Of a DNA stretch of 64,000 nucleotides, positions 1 to 12,500 are shown piece after piece. This DNA comes from Desarmillaria ectypa (lineage: Eukaryota; Basidiomycota; Agaricomycetes; Agaricales; Physalacriaceae): assembly GCA_030407005.1 (NCBI GenBank), contig JAUDYN010000006.1, positions 3,038,001-3,102,000 on the forward strand. The letters run 5' to 3'. Made by a program: the position numbers and the translations under genes. How positions within the stretch are numbered: position 1 is the first letter of the stretch; each line of letters begins with the position of its first letter. Below the pieces are notes generated by a model, which saw only the letters and a program-made list of their open reading frames with translations, searched no databases and had not been told where the DNA came from.

Positions 1-1404
1 GAGGTAGAAAGGAGATCAAGACTTTGATAATCCTACCTGTCTACTTTGATGAGGTAGAGCAGACATAAAGTAGATAAAGTAGTCAGATAGCAAACAGATT
101 AGGATTTCATCCAGGTAGCAATCCTATATGCAGATCCAATCCAGGCAAACTTATGGTGAAAGTCATCTGAAGCTATGCCAGCTAATATGGCTGCAGCAAA
201 TTGGGCTGCTTTTAAATCCCAAATATATGAGTTTTATCCAAAGTCTAATGAGACCTGCTGCTACATGCCCACTCATCTAGAAGAAGTGGTTAGAATGTTG
301 AGGGTCTCATTTATAGCATCATTGGACAAATTTGGCTGCTTTGACAGATATATTCAAAGCATTAAATTAGACCTTACTATAGGAACTAATCTGCTCATGT
401 CAGCATACAAATATGCCAGAGCATATATATCTGCTATCCATCCAGGGTTGAGAATATTGGTTAACCAGTGGCTAGCCATGCTATTCCCTAACCAGGATCT
501 GGCACAACTTTTTCCTGTGGAAGAGGTCTAAAATGCTGCCAAGTATATGCTGGAAAGCTATAGGTCCCCTTATGTCAATCCTGCTCTAGTATATGCATCA
601 TACACACCTCAAGCAATGCTATCATTTTACTCTATGCAAGATTAGCAAGCAGCACCTGCTCCAGCTTATGGACAACCTCTAGTAGCACCTGGGGGAAGCA
701 TAGCAGAAATGATAGATGCCTTACAACAGGCATCTGCTATGAGTCCACTGCTTACCTTCTACAATCCATATGGGTATTCACCTTATAGGCAGCTAATTTC
801 CACAATTCTAGGCCAAGTGGCCACACCAACCACTCCATAATAAGCTGCTCCATTGGTTAAAACAGAGTCCATGGAAGAAAGGTTACTGGCTGCTATCCAG
901 AAACTTGCAGACAAAGGAGGAGCTAGCAGCAATAACAGGAAGTGCAGATATGATGGATATAATATGGGTTACAGAGATTGTGCTGCCAGAAAAGCAGATA
1001 CTGATAGTGGTCTCATTAAATAGAACTACAATAAGTGGAGGCTAACTATGCCAGATGGTTCTAACCTATCCAAGGGGTCAGGATTACTCAAGGCATAGAT
1101 TGACAAGTAGTATGAAGAGCATAAGAAATCCACTTCCATCAATATGATATTCATGCAAGCTATGAAAACCACTGGAATTGTATATCCATGAGCATATGGG
1201 AAAAAGGTGGTACTTATTATCAGCATAGGTAGGTTCAGATTTCCTCTCCCCACATCAGGAATATGAGCACAGTGAAAAAGACAAGTAGAAAAGCACTACC
1301 AATAGTAGTACTGAGAGCAATGATACATGTTGGTTTTTTGGTCATGTGAGATTGTTTTTTCATGGCTGGTGGTGAAGAAACAGAGGTGATATCTTTCATC
1401 TAAT
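1..1404 (+). pseudogene. Degenerate gag fragment of a family-X-like retroelement
   Basis: A plus-strand open stretch from 175 to 531 (starting MPANMAAANW) continues after stops to about 1250. It resembles the gag of the long-LTR element at 8511: an AFK...YP segment and, near 950-985, a degenerate zinc knuckle (C-x-Y-D...Y-R-D-C) followed by a MPDG segment, the order used in agaricomycete gag proteins. There is no usable start-to-stop frame; TAG and TAA interrupt it repeatedly. CpG is almost absent. Bases 1-174 and 1251-1404 show no further domain. The fragment is cut on the right by a minus-strand LTR. Family assignment is inferred from pattern, not from a search. Confidence 0.5.
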
Positions 1405-1817
1405 TGTTAGACCCATGGTCCACATGATCTTCAGACATGCATAATTCTGACAGCTGCCTCATCTTCAGATTATAGCTATGGTCTGCACTATAGTCTGTGG
1501 ATCTTTATGGAGACTATATGGTATAAAGATAAACTTTAGTTGAAAGATGGGGAATATATAGCATGAATTACATGACTTATATACTAAAGTATCAATCTAA
1601 ATATATAACTATAATAATGAGGTGTCCAGGTAAGAATAAAGAGATGGCATACTTATTGTGTGAGAATAGTGTGGTTGTCATGTGGTGCTATCATAGATAT
1701 AAAACATATTGATGAACACTGAGTGTTGATGGAGATATGAGATAAGATGAGGGCAATGATAAGATAAGATGGAATTAGATAAGATAAGATAAAAGTGAAA
1801 ATGAAAAAATCATAACA
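1405..1817 (-). repeat. LTR A (chromovirus family, 3' LTR, minus orientation)
   Basis: On the plus strand the segment runs from TGTTAGACCC to CATAACA, giving TG...CA ends when read on the minus strand. The pyrimidine- and TTATC-rich start and the shape match the LTRs at 3581, 19584, 20471 and 27045. Its inner edge abuts integrase sequence directly, so the element has lost most of its integrase and chromodomain. Confidence 0.75.
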
Positions 1818-3580
1818 GCACCCCTTGACATAGGCCTCCACATCTTTCTTCAACTTTGGCCACCAGTATTTCCTGAGGATAAGTTCTGTGGTCTTGGTGA
1901 TACTGGAATGTCCAGCAGTGATGTGATCATGACTTTTGGCAATGATCTCACTGCATAATAATTCCTTTCTTAGCACATAGATGCACTAGTCATAGTACAG
2001 CACCCCATTCTTCTGGGTAACACCATGTTCATGGTCAAGGGATATGGTGATATCTTGGTCCCATAGTTTCTTCTGGTGCATAGCATCCTGAATCTTTGTG
2101 TGTTCTTCAGTCATTGTAGACATGATAAAGGCATGAAAGTGTTCCAATTGGAGGACCACAATATCATGATTATCTTGTTGACTGAGTAAGTTAGCCTTCT
2201 TGTTCATAGTTTTGGGTTTATGCTTGAGAACAAAGTGGTATTTGGCAAGCTCAGTGACTCAGTGCACTTGGCAGCAGTTCAGCTTTTAGGGTTTTTGGAA
2301 ATATTGAAGGTTCTAGTGATCTGTCCAGATTTTAACATCTTTAGTTGCACCCATGAGATAATGGCACTATTCCTTAAGAGTGAGCATAATGATGAGTAAT
2401 TTCTTGTCATAAATCTCATAGTTACATTCTGTTACTGTTAGGGTCTTGGACATGAATGTCACTGGTTGCCATCTCTTATTCTGATATTGGCTGAGTACTG
2501 CACCAATTGCTCCATCACTGAAGTTGGCTTCTACTATAAACTTTCTGTCACTGGTTGGGATAGCTAAGATTATGTCCTCTGCCATTTGTTTCTTTAGCCT
2601 GGAGAACACTTGTTTTTGGGCTTTTTCCTATTCCCATTCAGTGTTGCCTATTAATTAGGTGAGAGGTTTGACAATTTTCAAGTAATTATATATGAATTTG
2701 CAATAGAAATTTGTAAAGTCTAGGAATGATTAAAGTTTTTTTTTCTTTATTAGTGTCAGCCATTCTGTGATCCTGGTGATCTTGACTGGATCCATTTGTA
2801 TCAAGTCCTGACTGATGATGATGGCTAGATACTTAGTCTCCAATACCTCAAACTCACATTTTTCCTTCTTGAGAAAGAGCTTGTTTTCACATAGATGTTG
2901 AAGGATACAGCATATGATCTGTCAATGTTTGTCTAGATCTTTTGTGAAGATCAGGATGTCATCTAGATAGATTGTAACTTTCTCTTCTGCAATAAGGTTG
3001 TGAAAGATATTGTTCATCATCCATTGAAATGTGGCTGATGAGTTGGTCAGCCCAAAAAACATAATGGTAGATTCAAATAGCCTGTGGTTTGTGTGAAAGG
3101 TGGCTTTTTCTTCATTGCCTTCATGAATCCATACATTGTTATACTCTCAGCAGACATCAAGCTTAGAGAAATATTTGATGCTGTGTAGTTTGTCAATAAG
3201 TTTAGAAATGAGTGGAAGAGGGTATCAGTTTTTGATGGTCAATTTATTCAACTTGTGGTAGTCCTGAACAGGACAGAGAGAGCTGTCCTTCTTCTTGACA
3301 AAGAAGAAAGGAGAGGTGAATAGTGACTTTGAGGGATGGATATGTCCAGAGCTGAGGTTTTTATCAAGGAACTTGTTGAGTTGTTCTTACTTGTTCTGAT
3401 TCAGTGGATAGACCTTGCAGTCTAGTGTTGATTTTGCATTGGGCACCAGCTCAATGGCATGGTCCCATAGTTTTCACTCAGAGAGTTTGTCAAAATTCTC
3501 CTTTGAGAATAGGTCTCTAAAACTCTGGTACTGAGAAGGCACAAGCTCCTTGAATGTCTTCTTTGGTTTCTCCACATTGG
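1818..3580 (-). pseudogene. Truncated Ty3/chromovirus pol (protease linker, RT, RNase H, integrase N-terminus)
   Basis: Read on the minus strand from 3580 downward: the linker found before RT in relatives, reverse transcriptase with an intact YLDD box near 2950-2975, the RT connection, RNase H (2367-2609) and the HHCC start of integrase (1840-1976, H...H...KYWWPK). The rest of integrase is missing; the frame runs straight into LTR A. The 5' side is cut by LTR B at 3581. Many stops, mainly TGA, and very low CpG. It cannot be functional. Confidence 0.8.
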
Positions 3581-3970
3581 TGTTATAATTTTTCCATTAT
3601 CTTATCTTATCTAATGTCCTATCCATATGCATCACAAAAACACCATCATTCATTGATAAAACCTTATCAATTTCCTAGCATTTCACCTGTTTCTAATAGT
3701 CTCACTATGGTTAGATCATAGTCACATGACTCAGCTTATTTCACACATAGATGCTATCATTTCACCTATAATTAACCAAACATTTTCAGTATATAAGTAG
3801 AGTAGTTTTTGTACATACTCTCTATCTTTCAACTAAACTTAATCCATATACCATTTCCACACTCATCCAAAGATCTAAACCACTCTCCTATTATGAGTGA
3901 TTGTCTGAACATGAGACAGCCTAGGAGTAAGTGTCTGATCCCAAGATCATATGGGGATTGGGTCCTAACA
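3581..3970 (+). repeat. LTR B (chromovirus family, 5' LTR, plus orientation)
   Basis: 390 bp from TGTTATAATT to GGTCCTAACA. A TATA box (TATATAA) lies at 3790-3796, and the probable 5' end of the transcript contains ATCTTTCAACTAA at 3824-3836, the exact complement of the primer site that follows the LTR. It interrupts the minus-strand element on its left and starts a plus-strand element. Confidence 0.8.
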
Positions 3971-3983
3971 TTAGTTGAAAGAT
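3971..3983 (+). other. Self-complementary primer binding site of element B
   Basis: TTAGTTGAAAGAT directly follows the LTR. Its reverse complement occurs once in the LTR, 34 nt downstream of the start of the TATA box, where transcription should begin. No tRNA 3'-end complement (TGG...) is present. This is the arrangement known for the Tf1/sushi group, in which the RNA 5' end primes its own reverse transcription. Confidence 0.75.
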
Positions 3984-4029
3984 TAACCATCTGCTCCTTC
4001 AACACTAGCCATTAAAGTAGCAACCCTCA

Positions 4030-5024
4030 TGCCCAAACAACCAGAACAAAAAAGAACTATTACACTTAGTACTGCCATTGGCAGTGCTACCCTCCTTGTG
4101 ATTTTTACTGCCTTATTTATACTAGCATATGAAGAAGAAATCCACACACTCCTGCACCAGGAATGACAACTCTAATGATCTGAACTTCCTCCACGACCCC
4201 CATAGCACCCCCTCCATGTCCTTCCTAGGAGGCCCTCCTCTGCAAGACTGGGAGCAGAGGACCAGGAACTACTCTCCTGCCTCTGAGTCTGATTTGCAAA
4301 CTTCTTCAAGGAGTTCACTCCATGTGGGAGGTTCCTAATCCCAGGACCCTCCTCAAACAACAGGATAGAATGATCCACCCTTGCCCAGGAATATGCAAGA
4401 AACATATGGACTACATTTGAAGACCCTCTGCCTGCTTATTCCCCACCCCAATATTCCTATTCCTCTACTCCATTCTGCCTAAATTACAGGGCCTGACACC
4501 CCAATGATTCAGGAATGGATCAAAATCACCCCTACAGCCTCTGGGCCATCAACATCCAGGAGCAAGGCTCCTGGCTAAGTGGAGGAACAGAATCCTCCTC
4601 CTCTCTCCCAATCATCTCCCTTCCTGACAGTCCCTTCAATGAGAACAGGGCCGATTACAATTAGCCCAAACTCTCTGATGTTGATTGGGCCCTATTCAGC
4701 CTCTTTTGAACTGCCACCTGGGAACTCAGGCAAACTAATATTGAGGCTTGAACAGCCTGGCATGAGCTCTATTCAGACATAGATGAGTGGTTGGCCCTTA
4801 ATAGAGGTGACCCAATCTGAGGGCCTAATCCAGGCACCACCATTCACACCTGGATACATGCCAACCAGTTTCAGGAACTATACCCTCCTGCTGCAGGGGA
4901 CTTGGTATCTGAGCTCTGCCCTTGGACAACAGAGGAGCAATGGGAGTTGGGTTGCACCCTTTGAAAATTGGCCCAACACAAGGCCAACTGACCAGCAGAG
5001 GATAGGGCTGACACCCAATTTTGA
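4030..5024 (+). pseudogene. Element B ORF1: N-terminal membrane helix protein overlapping gag
   Basis: ATG at 4030 begins a short basic head followed by a strongly hydrophobic stretch of about 23 residues and then the acidic YEEE motif, exactly as in the copies at 17167 (minus), 20927 and the remnant near 20100. Downstream the same protein carries a conserved block ending DEWLALNRGD near 4780-4810 and stops at the TGA at 5022-5024, the stop used by all three longer copies. Stops and at least one indel break this copy. No known family recognised; a membrane-anchored or secreted accessory protein of the retroelement is an inference. Confidence 0.5.
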
Positions 5025-6475
5025 TAGCTTCATATATAACACAGGCTATTACAGTGGGCTGGAATATGCCCAACCTCAATATATAAACCACCCCCACTAT
5101 TCTCCTGACACTCTGGCTATTCAGCCACAACCCCTGCCTGACTTGCCACCAATCAGTCAGGCATGACAACAAGGTTATCACTCTTACTAGAGTGATAGCC
5201 TTCTATTCACAGGTGCAGAAGAAGATCCTGGATCCAGTACTACCACCCATTACAGCAAAAGAACTACTCAAAGTGGCTAGAGAAGAGTTAGCCAAGAAGG
5301 AACAACACATCAAACAAATGCATTAAGAACTGGCAGAAGCCAAGGCTGTCAAAGACCTTCATGAGAAGGTCTGGAAACTCAGAAAAGGAAAAGAACCTGA
5401 ATGGGGAAGACCAATGGAACCCCCATAAGGATACTCTGCACCACAATCAGATTAATATTCAATCCTAAGACCACCCTCTGGAAAGGGTCTATCTAACCCT
5501 TTACCAAATCTGGTAGGAAACACCCCCAATGATGCCCTGTATATGAGCATCAAACCAATTCTCATGCAGCCCCCAAAGCTATTTAAGGGGGAGCATGATG
5601 ATATCGAATGCTTCATAGATGATTGCATTGCCTACTTCAAAGTGTTTTGACACTATTTCCAGATGCTATTGCACCTGGTACTGTTCATGACTTCCTATTT
5701 TGAGAGAGCTGCCAAGGACTGGTGGGTCTATAAGAGACCTGAATTTTGGGTTGAGGATGCCTAAGACAGTATCCATGCCCACTTCCAATATTCTTTTTGG
5801 GAGGATTTCATCAATATAGTCACCCACCAATTCAGAGACCCCACCATTGAGGAGGTCCATGAAAAGCAGATGTTTGACCTCCATATAGGAGCACAACTCA
5901 CTTCACACTACTTCCAGAAATTAGAAGAAGAAGCCAAGTTGGCAGGCCAGAGGACCAATAAACAGGAGCACAGCATCCTGATGAAGGCCATCCATCTAGA
6001 AGTACCAACCTTCTATATGATCTTCATCTCAAATATAAGCATCAATATTCCACACACCTATCTAGAGTGGAAAGAATGAATTCTGTGCATATACAAAGAG
6101 TGACAGTGCAAATAGGTCTTTGACCAAACAGTGGGAATTCCCTGGGATGGTTAGAAGAAGGATTCCTATTCACCCCAATCTCAACTCAGTGGCAAAGCCA
6201 CCACTGGGGTGACAAGTTCCTCGGCTCCAAAACTGATAGCCCAAATCATTCCCAACTGGGATAATTCAACAAGCCAATGGACAATGTACAGGGAGGCAGG
6301 AAAGCCAATGGAAATTGACTGACAAAAGATGGAAGGCTGATGCTTCCAATGTGATGAAAAAGGTCACATGGCAAAGGATTGCCCTAGGAGGAAGGAGTAT
6401 AAGGACATTTGGTCAGTAGGAACCACTAATGTAGTGAAACCCATTGTGGCCAAGATTGAGGAGGCAAAAGATTAG
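4783..6475 (+). pseudogene. Element B gag (capsid region and CCHC knuckle)
   Basis: The probable start is ATG 4783 (MSGWP), a codon conserved in the other copies and lying out of frame inside ORF1. Then follow a proline/tyrosine-rich N-terminus, a coiled-coil-like stretch (5260-5400), the capsid-like region (5480-5960) and a perfect CCHC zinc knuckle, CFQCDEKGHMAKDC, at about 6338-6380. It ends at TAG 6473-6475, a stop shared with the younger copy. Several TGA/TAA codons and frame changes make it non-functional. After the TAG comes the start of pol (6480-6813, YIILL.DADT motif), cut by LTR X. Confidence 0.7.
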
Positions 6476-6479
6476 GTTG

Positions 6480-6813
6480 ACAAGAGTTTGATTCCCCTTG
6501 CTTGACCAAAGTCTCCAGTGGTGAGTCCTCGGTTTCCATAGGTTGGACTTATATACATGATTTAGGACATTTGGACACAATAAATACAACCTTGTTACAG
6601 ATTCTGAAACTGAAAACATCTGAAAAATCAAAACAGAACAGGTATATCATCCTTCTAAAAGATGCTGATACAGTTATATATAGTGAATCCTGAGCCCCTG
6701 ACAAAGCACAGGTCCTGCCAGATGATGCTGGCACCATACAAAGTCCACTGGATTCTCTTCAGAGAACTCCATCAGATACATGGATAAAACTGTGGACTGA
6801 GGCAAAAAGGCAG
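6480..6813 (+). pseudogene. Element B pol N-terminal fragment
   Basis: Matches, in protein, the beginning of the younger element's pol ORF: a YIILL-x-DADT motif at about 6640-6675 followed by a serine/proline-rich linker. It stops where the long LTR of element X begins at 6814. The protease and RT that should follow are not found next to it. Confidence 0.6.
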
Positions 6814-8155
6814 TGATATGCTATCTATGTGTTCACACCTAGATTTTGCGATTTTGTAACAATACTATTGCACATCTATCCTATACTAGTGATACATAGA
6901 GGACTATAGCTGAGGCTTTGAGCTGATAGTTAAATGCAGTAAGCAACTGGTAGAGCTAGGACTTAGATATGACACTATTAGTGAGTTAAATCTACCAGCC
7001 AGCCAGACTAGTAACTCAAATGCTAGCAAGACTAAATACAGCCACTAGCAAATGAAGGATGCTACTAGCACACCAAAACCAGGAGCAGAGTACACAGATC
7101 TTATGAAGTTCTGTCACTAGCAAACTGGACTAGGCATAAACACCTAAGTCAGGATAACTAGTCACATGGCAATCTTGAAACAAGACTTAGAAATAAATTA
7201 GGAATGGATTAACCTTGAGCCCAGATCTGACTATTTTGATATAGATCTCTTATGATCAATACTAGTGTAGCCAGACTACACCCTTGATCATGATTGGATA
7301 GCTGTTACAGGCACCAATATCCAGATATATATATAACCGCATTACTAGAGCATGTAGTTGGGCCAAGAGTGCAGAAAGACCAACTGTGGAGTCTCTAGAC
7401 CGAATATTTGAAAAGAAAACAGACTAGACTGACTATTGTGTGATTATTCACCATTATTCATGACTAGCCAAGAAATCCTTACCAATATACCCTATACCCA
7501 GATAATATTTATAGTTCTGCCTCAGTAGTATATAAGTAGTGGAATGGGCACTCGTGCAAGGCAGGCAAGCCATCCCTGCAGTTGAGCCCTCACTGGTAGT
7601 AACTAACTAGTATCCCCAACTAAAGGCTTTTGTGCTTAACCTCGATGAAGTGATTAAATCACCCATAGTATTGCATTGAATTGAAGTCCCTTAGAGTCAC
7701 TGTTGTGTCCTGCAAAGGTCCGAAGTGTTTTGAAGTTAGTTCAAGCAAAGTTCTTGGAGTTATAGTTTATTCTTAGGCCAAGAGCACCACTAGTTAGCCA
7801 AGAGTGTGACTAGTCAAGTGCTTGTCACTTGTAAGAATCAGTATAGGGCCAAGAGAGCCACTAGTTCAAAGCAGTTTCAGTCAGAATGAGTGCAGTAGCT
7901 CAAACCAAGTCACTTTTATCCAATTGTGTCTTACCCACCCCACTAGTATGAGTAGTACTTTGTATAACTCACTAGTAATGAATAAAACATCTTTAAGACA
8001 ATTGTACTTGATTATTGAAGTCTGCAGAGTGCTTTCATCATACTCAAAACCACCTGAATTCAATATTGGTGATTAAGTGTAGTAGTAAGAGATTTAGTGT
8101 GATTGGTGTTCATTGCCATTAATTCTTTTGTCACTCGCTGTTACCAAGCACATCA
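6814..8155 (+). repeat. Long LTR of element X (plus orientation)
   Basis: 1,342 bp with inverted ends TGATATGC...GCACATCA. A second copy lies inverted at 22473-23832, which fixes both borders. TATATATATAA near 7326 and TATATAAGT near 7530 are candidate promoter elements. The tetranucleotide CTAG occurs about 20 times by my count, roughly four times chance. The LTR is followed by TCTGGAGCCCAC, a possible tRNA-type primer site. The left flank GGCAG has no identified partner, so the 3' LTR of this insertion is lost or rearranged. Confidence 0.75.
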
Positions 8156-9067
8156 TCTGGAGCCCACTATAAGAGGGGTTTCAGACTTGATAATCTTGTT
8201 AAATAAAAGACACTTATTTGACACTAGTCTTGTTAAATAAACTACTGTTCAATCTTAGTAGCTTGTATGCAATCTGTCTAACCAAGCCTCACTGAAAGTG
8301 AAGGGCAAAGCTAGAACTATAGAGTCTGTATGAGCATTATCTTTAAGGCTAGCATATAATAGTGCCACCTCGAGACCAAGAGGAAGATCAACAGCCAATT
8401 CACGAGCTGCTGGTGCTGGATCTCTATCTAACTATAACTTGTTAAAGTAGAAACGAAGTGCAACTGCACTGCCCAATAGCTCACAAGCTAGGATAGCACA
8501 GCAAATCAATGTGGACTTAGCAGTTCAACAGACTAGACCCATTGCACCATACTTAAGGCCAAGAACTTCCTTCCCTAGTGAAGATAGAATATCATTAGTA
8601 TCTGGACAAATGAACTCACAGTCCATTCAAACCATTAGTAGACTATCCATATCAACTAACAACCAAAAGATGCCTAGACCAATGTCTAGGGATGTGCCCA
8701 AGTTTGATAGTGAAGAACCAGAAAACTTGCATCATTTTCTTGGACAAATAGAGGATTTATTCTCTGACTACATCATTACTGATGATGATAAGAAGAAGAA
8801 GCTAGTGAGGTATATGGATGCATGTACTGAAGAAGAATGGCAAGCTCTAGAGGAGTATGATAGTGGCACCTTCGATGAATTCAAGGAAGCTGTCTTGAAA
8901 AACTATCCAGAAATGGTGGATGCAGAGGCAGGCACTTGGGAGAGGCTCACATGTATATTGTATAAGTTCTCAAACCTTGGGGCTGATGAGCATGAATCAT
9001 ATCTGAAGTTCAAGTGTAGATTCTTGACCAGAGCTAAGAAGCTGCAGAAACCTCCAGCACTAGTCAC
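8156..9067 (+). pseudogene. Element X internal region, gag part 1
   Basis: The frame from 8511 encodes a basic N-terminus, then PKFDSEEPENLHHFL..IEDLF and a helical capsid-like segment with FDEFKEAVLKNYPE, typical of agaricomycete gypsy-type gag proteins. The frame is open to 9067, where the younger chromovirus is inserted. Removing that insertion and one copy of GTCAC joins it in frame to 17691, giving PPALVT then NQELVEKF. Bases 8156-8510 form the leader. X is therefore older than the 9068-17685 insertion. Confidence 0.7.
9063..9067 (+). repeat. Target site duplication GTCAC, left copy
   Basis: GTCAC immediately precedes TGTTAGGG at 9068 and recurs at 17686-17690 directly after the other LTR. 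This five-base duplication proves the pair of LTRs belongs to one insertion. Confidence 0.9.
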
Positions 9068-9489
9068 TGTTAGGGACCAATTTGGACACGTGACTTGGGG
9101 CAGTCAGCTGATCTCTCTGAGCCGTTACACGTTCAAATGATCACTCAAGTGAGAGATAGAAGCTGATAGCCTTCTGTGTTGTGTAAACAAGAAGTATATA
9201 GTTTTAATTTAAACAAGAGATAGAGTACAACTGTCTAGTTTACTCTGTTTATATAGTATTTCTATGGCATTATATTTAGATGAAACGCTACAGTCCATGC
9301 ACAAACGGTGTCAAAGTAGGATGATCCAGGAGGATCATAGAACCAATGGAGAGCATCTGGGGTGACAGACGGTGAGAATGAGGGTTGTAGCTGGTGAATA
9401 GCTGGATATGAGTCGATTTCTGGATAAGATTAGATGGATGAGTCATGGATATGACTTGGATAAGATAAGATAACAGAAAAATCATAACA
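9068..9489 (-). repeat. 3' LTR of the nested chromovirus (422 bp)
   Basis: Runs TGTTAGGGACC...CATAACA on the plus strand. On the minus strand it carries a TATA box (CTATATAAACAGAG near 9235-9255) and the ATCTCTTGTTTAA self-primer sequence at about 9209-9221. It lacks the extra 36-bp unit found in the 5' LTR. Confidence 0.9.
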
Positions 9490-9530
9490 TTACCCCCTTG
9501 TTAAAGCAGTCATCCCGACTGCTAAGTCTC
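9490..9530 (-). other. Polypurine tract and adjacent hairpin
   Basis: On the minus strand AACAAGGGGGTAA abuts the 3' LTR, the usual plus-strand primer. Just before it is the perfect inverted repeat AGCAGTC-GGGAT-GACTGCT. The same tract and hairpin, with one pair lost, occur at 27010-27044, so the arrangement is conserved in the family. Confidence 0.7.
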
Positions 9531-12500
9531 CTCCAAAGGGGTGTCGAATTGTGTTGCGATTTGACTGATCCAGTACTGATCAATCAACTTCTTCCATATT
9601 TCCTTATCTGGATTGACAATCCACTTGGTATATCCGTCTCTTCTTTTGGCGAGGTAGGCTACGTCACCGTGTTCCAAGTATTCGTGGTCCAGTATCTTAA
9701 CCACTTCCTTCTTGGTTGCGATTTTTGGAGTGTATATGGCGTGGTTTATGCTAGCCTGGTACTCTTGGATCGCTTCCAAAGCGTTCGTCATTTCATTCTC
9801 TCGAACCCATGAGTTGTGCTCATGAGTCCATCCTTTCCATTTGACTAGGTAGTCTGTGACTTCCCTAGATAGTTGTCCTTGCTTGGATCGTACCTTCCTG
9901 GTGTGCGAATCCAAGACTTCTTCGATCTCGTATTCTTCTTGACTGTCGATGAGGTCCGGAGGAGGAGGCAGCAGTTGTTCTTGATTCACAAATGAGGGTG
10001 CAACGTATGGAGTCAGCAGTTTCTCATTGAATCGGGGGTGGATCTTCCAATGTGGTGGCAGCTTCAACTTGTACGCTGCTGCTCCTGATTTCTCTATGAT
10101 TTCGAATGGTCCCATTCGTTTGTCATCGAGCTTTTTCTTTGGTCGTGGAAGATGAAGGTTGGCGGTGTCAAGCCATACCTTATCCCCAATCCGGTACTCT
10201 CTTTGAGTCTGTTTCTTTTTGTTGTATTGCGCTTTCATTTGCGCCGCTGCTTTTTCTAATGCTTCATGAACCTCCTTATGGACCTTGGCCATAGTTTCCA
10301 TGAAATCGACAGCTGCAGGATTTGCGAAGCTGGTCTTTTGTATTGACTCGGGAATGAGTCAGGGATTTCATCCATATAGGACCATGAAAGGACTTTTGCC
10401 TGTGGCCGAGTGAACTCAGTTGTTGTGGGCGAATTCGGCAAGTAGTAGCTATGCTACCCAGTCGGTCTGTCAGTGATTGACAAAGATATGGAGGTATTTT
10501 TCTACCTCCTGGTTGACTCTCTCTGTCTGTCCGTCTGTCTGTGGGTGGTATGCCATGGATGCATTCTAGGTTATGTCCAGCATTCGGTATAGTTCCTTCA
10601 TGAATGTTGAGATGAATTGAGGTCCTCGATCTGAGATGACCACTTGTGGCATTCCATGTTTCGCATATACATAGTTGTGAAGTATTAATGCCCATCCTTT
10701 GGCAGATAACTCCTCATTGCATGGGATCAGGAGGATGTTCTTGGAAAAATGGTCTATGATGACTAGTAGAGCATCAAATCCATCTGACTCAGGGAGTCTA
10801 GTGACCATGTCCACCGAGATATGTGTCTATGGCATATCAGGTATTGTGTTGGAATGAAGAGGTGCCGCCTTGGCCTGTGTGTCGCTCTTTGTTCTTTGAC
10901 AAGTCTCGCATCCTTTGATGTATGACTCTACGTCCTTTTTCATTTTCGGCCACCAGTACTCACGAAGTACGAGTTTCTTGGTCTTGGCAATTCCTGGGTG
11001 TCCAGCAGTGATATGATCATGGAATTGGGCAATGATCTCACCATGTAACATAGAGTCGTTGGGGATGTAGACTCGTCCATCATACCACAAGACTTCGCTT
11101 TCCTGTGTGATTCCTCGTTTGTGGTTGAGGGATTTCTTGATTCCCTGGTCCCACTGTTCCTTCTGCTTTGTTGTGTCTCTTATATGCATGATCCTTTCTT
11201 CAGTCGTTGGTAATACCAATGCTCGGAAGTGTTCCAGGGATAAGACGACGACGTCTTGATTGTCTTCTTTTCCCTGGTTGTGATCGTCTCGTCTGCTGAG
11301 AAGATCGGCTTTTTGATTAGCAGTTCCAGCTTTGTGTTGAAGAACAAAGTGGTACTCTGCTAGTTCGGTGACCCATCGAGCTTGTCGACAGTTCAACTTC
11401 TGGGGTTTCCGGAAGTATTGAAGATTCTGGTGGTCAGTCCAGATCTCAATGGTCCTCTTTGGCACCCATGAGATAATGACGCCATTCCTCTAATGCTAGC
11501 ATGATTGCTAATAACTCTTTGTCGTAGATTTCATAATTCCACTCAGTGGTGGTGAGTGCTTTCGACATAAAGGCAACTGGTTGCCATTTGCCTTCCTTTT
11601 CTTGGCTTAGAACTGCACCAATAGCTCCGTCACTAGCATCAGCTTCGACTCGGAATTTCCCATCGTCCAAAGGAATCGTAAGTACTATGTTTGTTGTCAT
11701 CAACTTCTTGAGTTGATTAAATGCTTGTTCCTGTTCTGATCCCCACATCCAGTCTACCTTTCCGGTTAACTGGGTAAGGGGATGCACTATCTTGGAGTAG
11801 TCTTTGATGAACTTCTGGTAGAAGTTTGTGAATCCTAAAAAGCATTGTAGCTCCTTCTTCTTCGTTGGGGTTGGCCATTCTGCTATTCCTGCAATCTTGA
11901 TTGGGTCCATGCGAATGGCATCTTCGCTGATGATAATCCCAAGGTATTTGGTTTCGAGTACCTCAAACTCGCATTTCTCTGCTTTGAGGAACAGTTTGTT
12001 CTCTCGAAGTTGTTGGAGTACTTGTCATACTATGGTTCAGTGTTCCAATAAGGACTTGGTGAATATAAGTATATCAGTCAAGGTAAATCGTGACTTTTCC
12101 TCTAGCAATCAGATCCTTGAATATGTCATTCATCATCCACTGGAACGTGGCTGGTGAGTTCGTAAGTCCGAAGAACATAACTGTGGGCTCAAAGAGCCCT
12201 CAATTAGTTCTGAATGCAGCTTTTTCTTCGTCTCCATCTTGGATGCAGACATTGTTATATCCCCATCATACATCTAGCTTGGAGAAGTACTTGGCTCCCC
12301 GTAGTTTGTCAATTAGCTTGGAAATGAGCAGAAGGGGATAACGATTCTTGATCATCATTTTGTTCAACTTTCAGTAATCCTGGACCGGTCATAGAGAACC
12401 GTCCTTTTTCTTGATGAAGAAGAAGGGAGAGGCAAAAGGGGATTTTGAGGGACGAATGCATCCCGAGTCTAAGTTCTTGTCTAAGAACTTGTCTAGCTGT

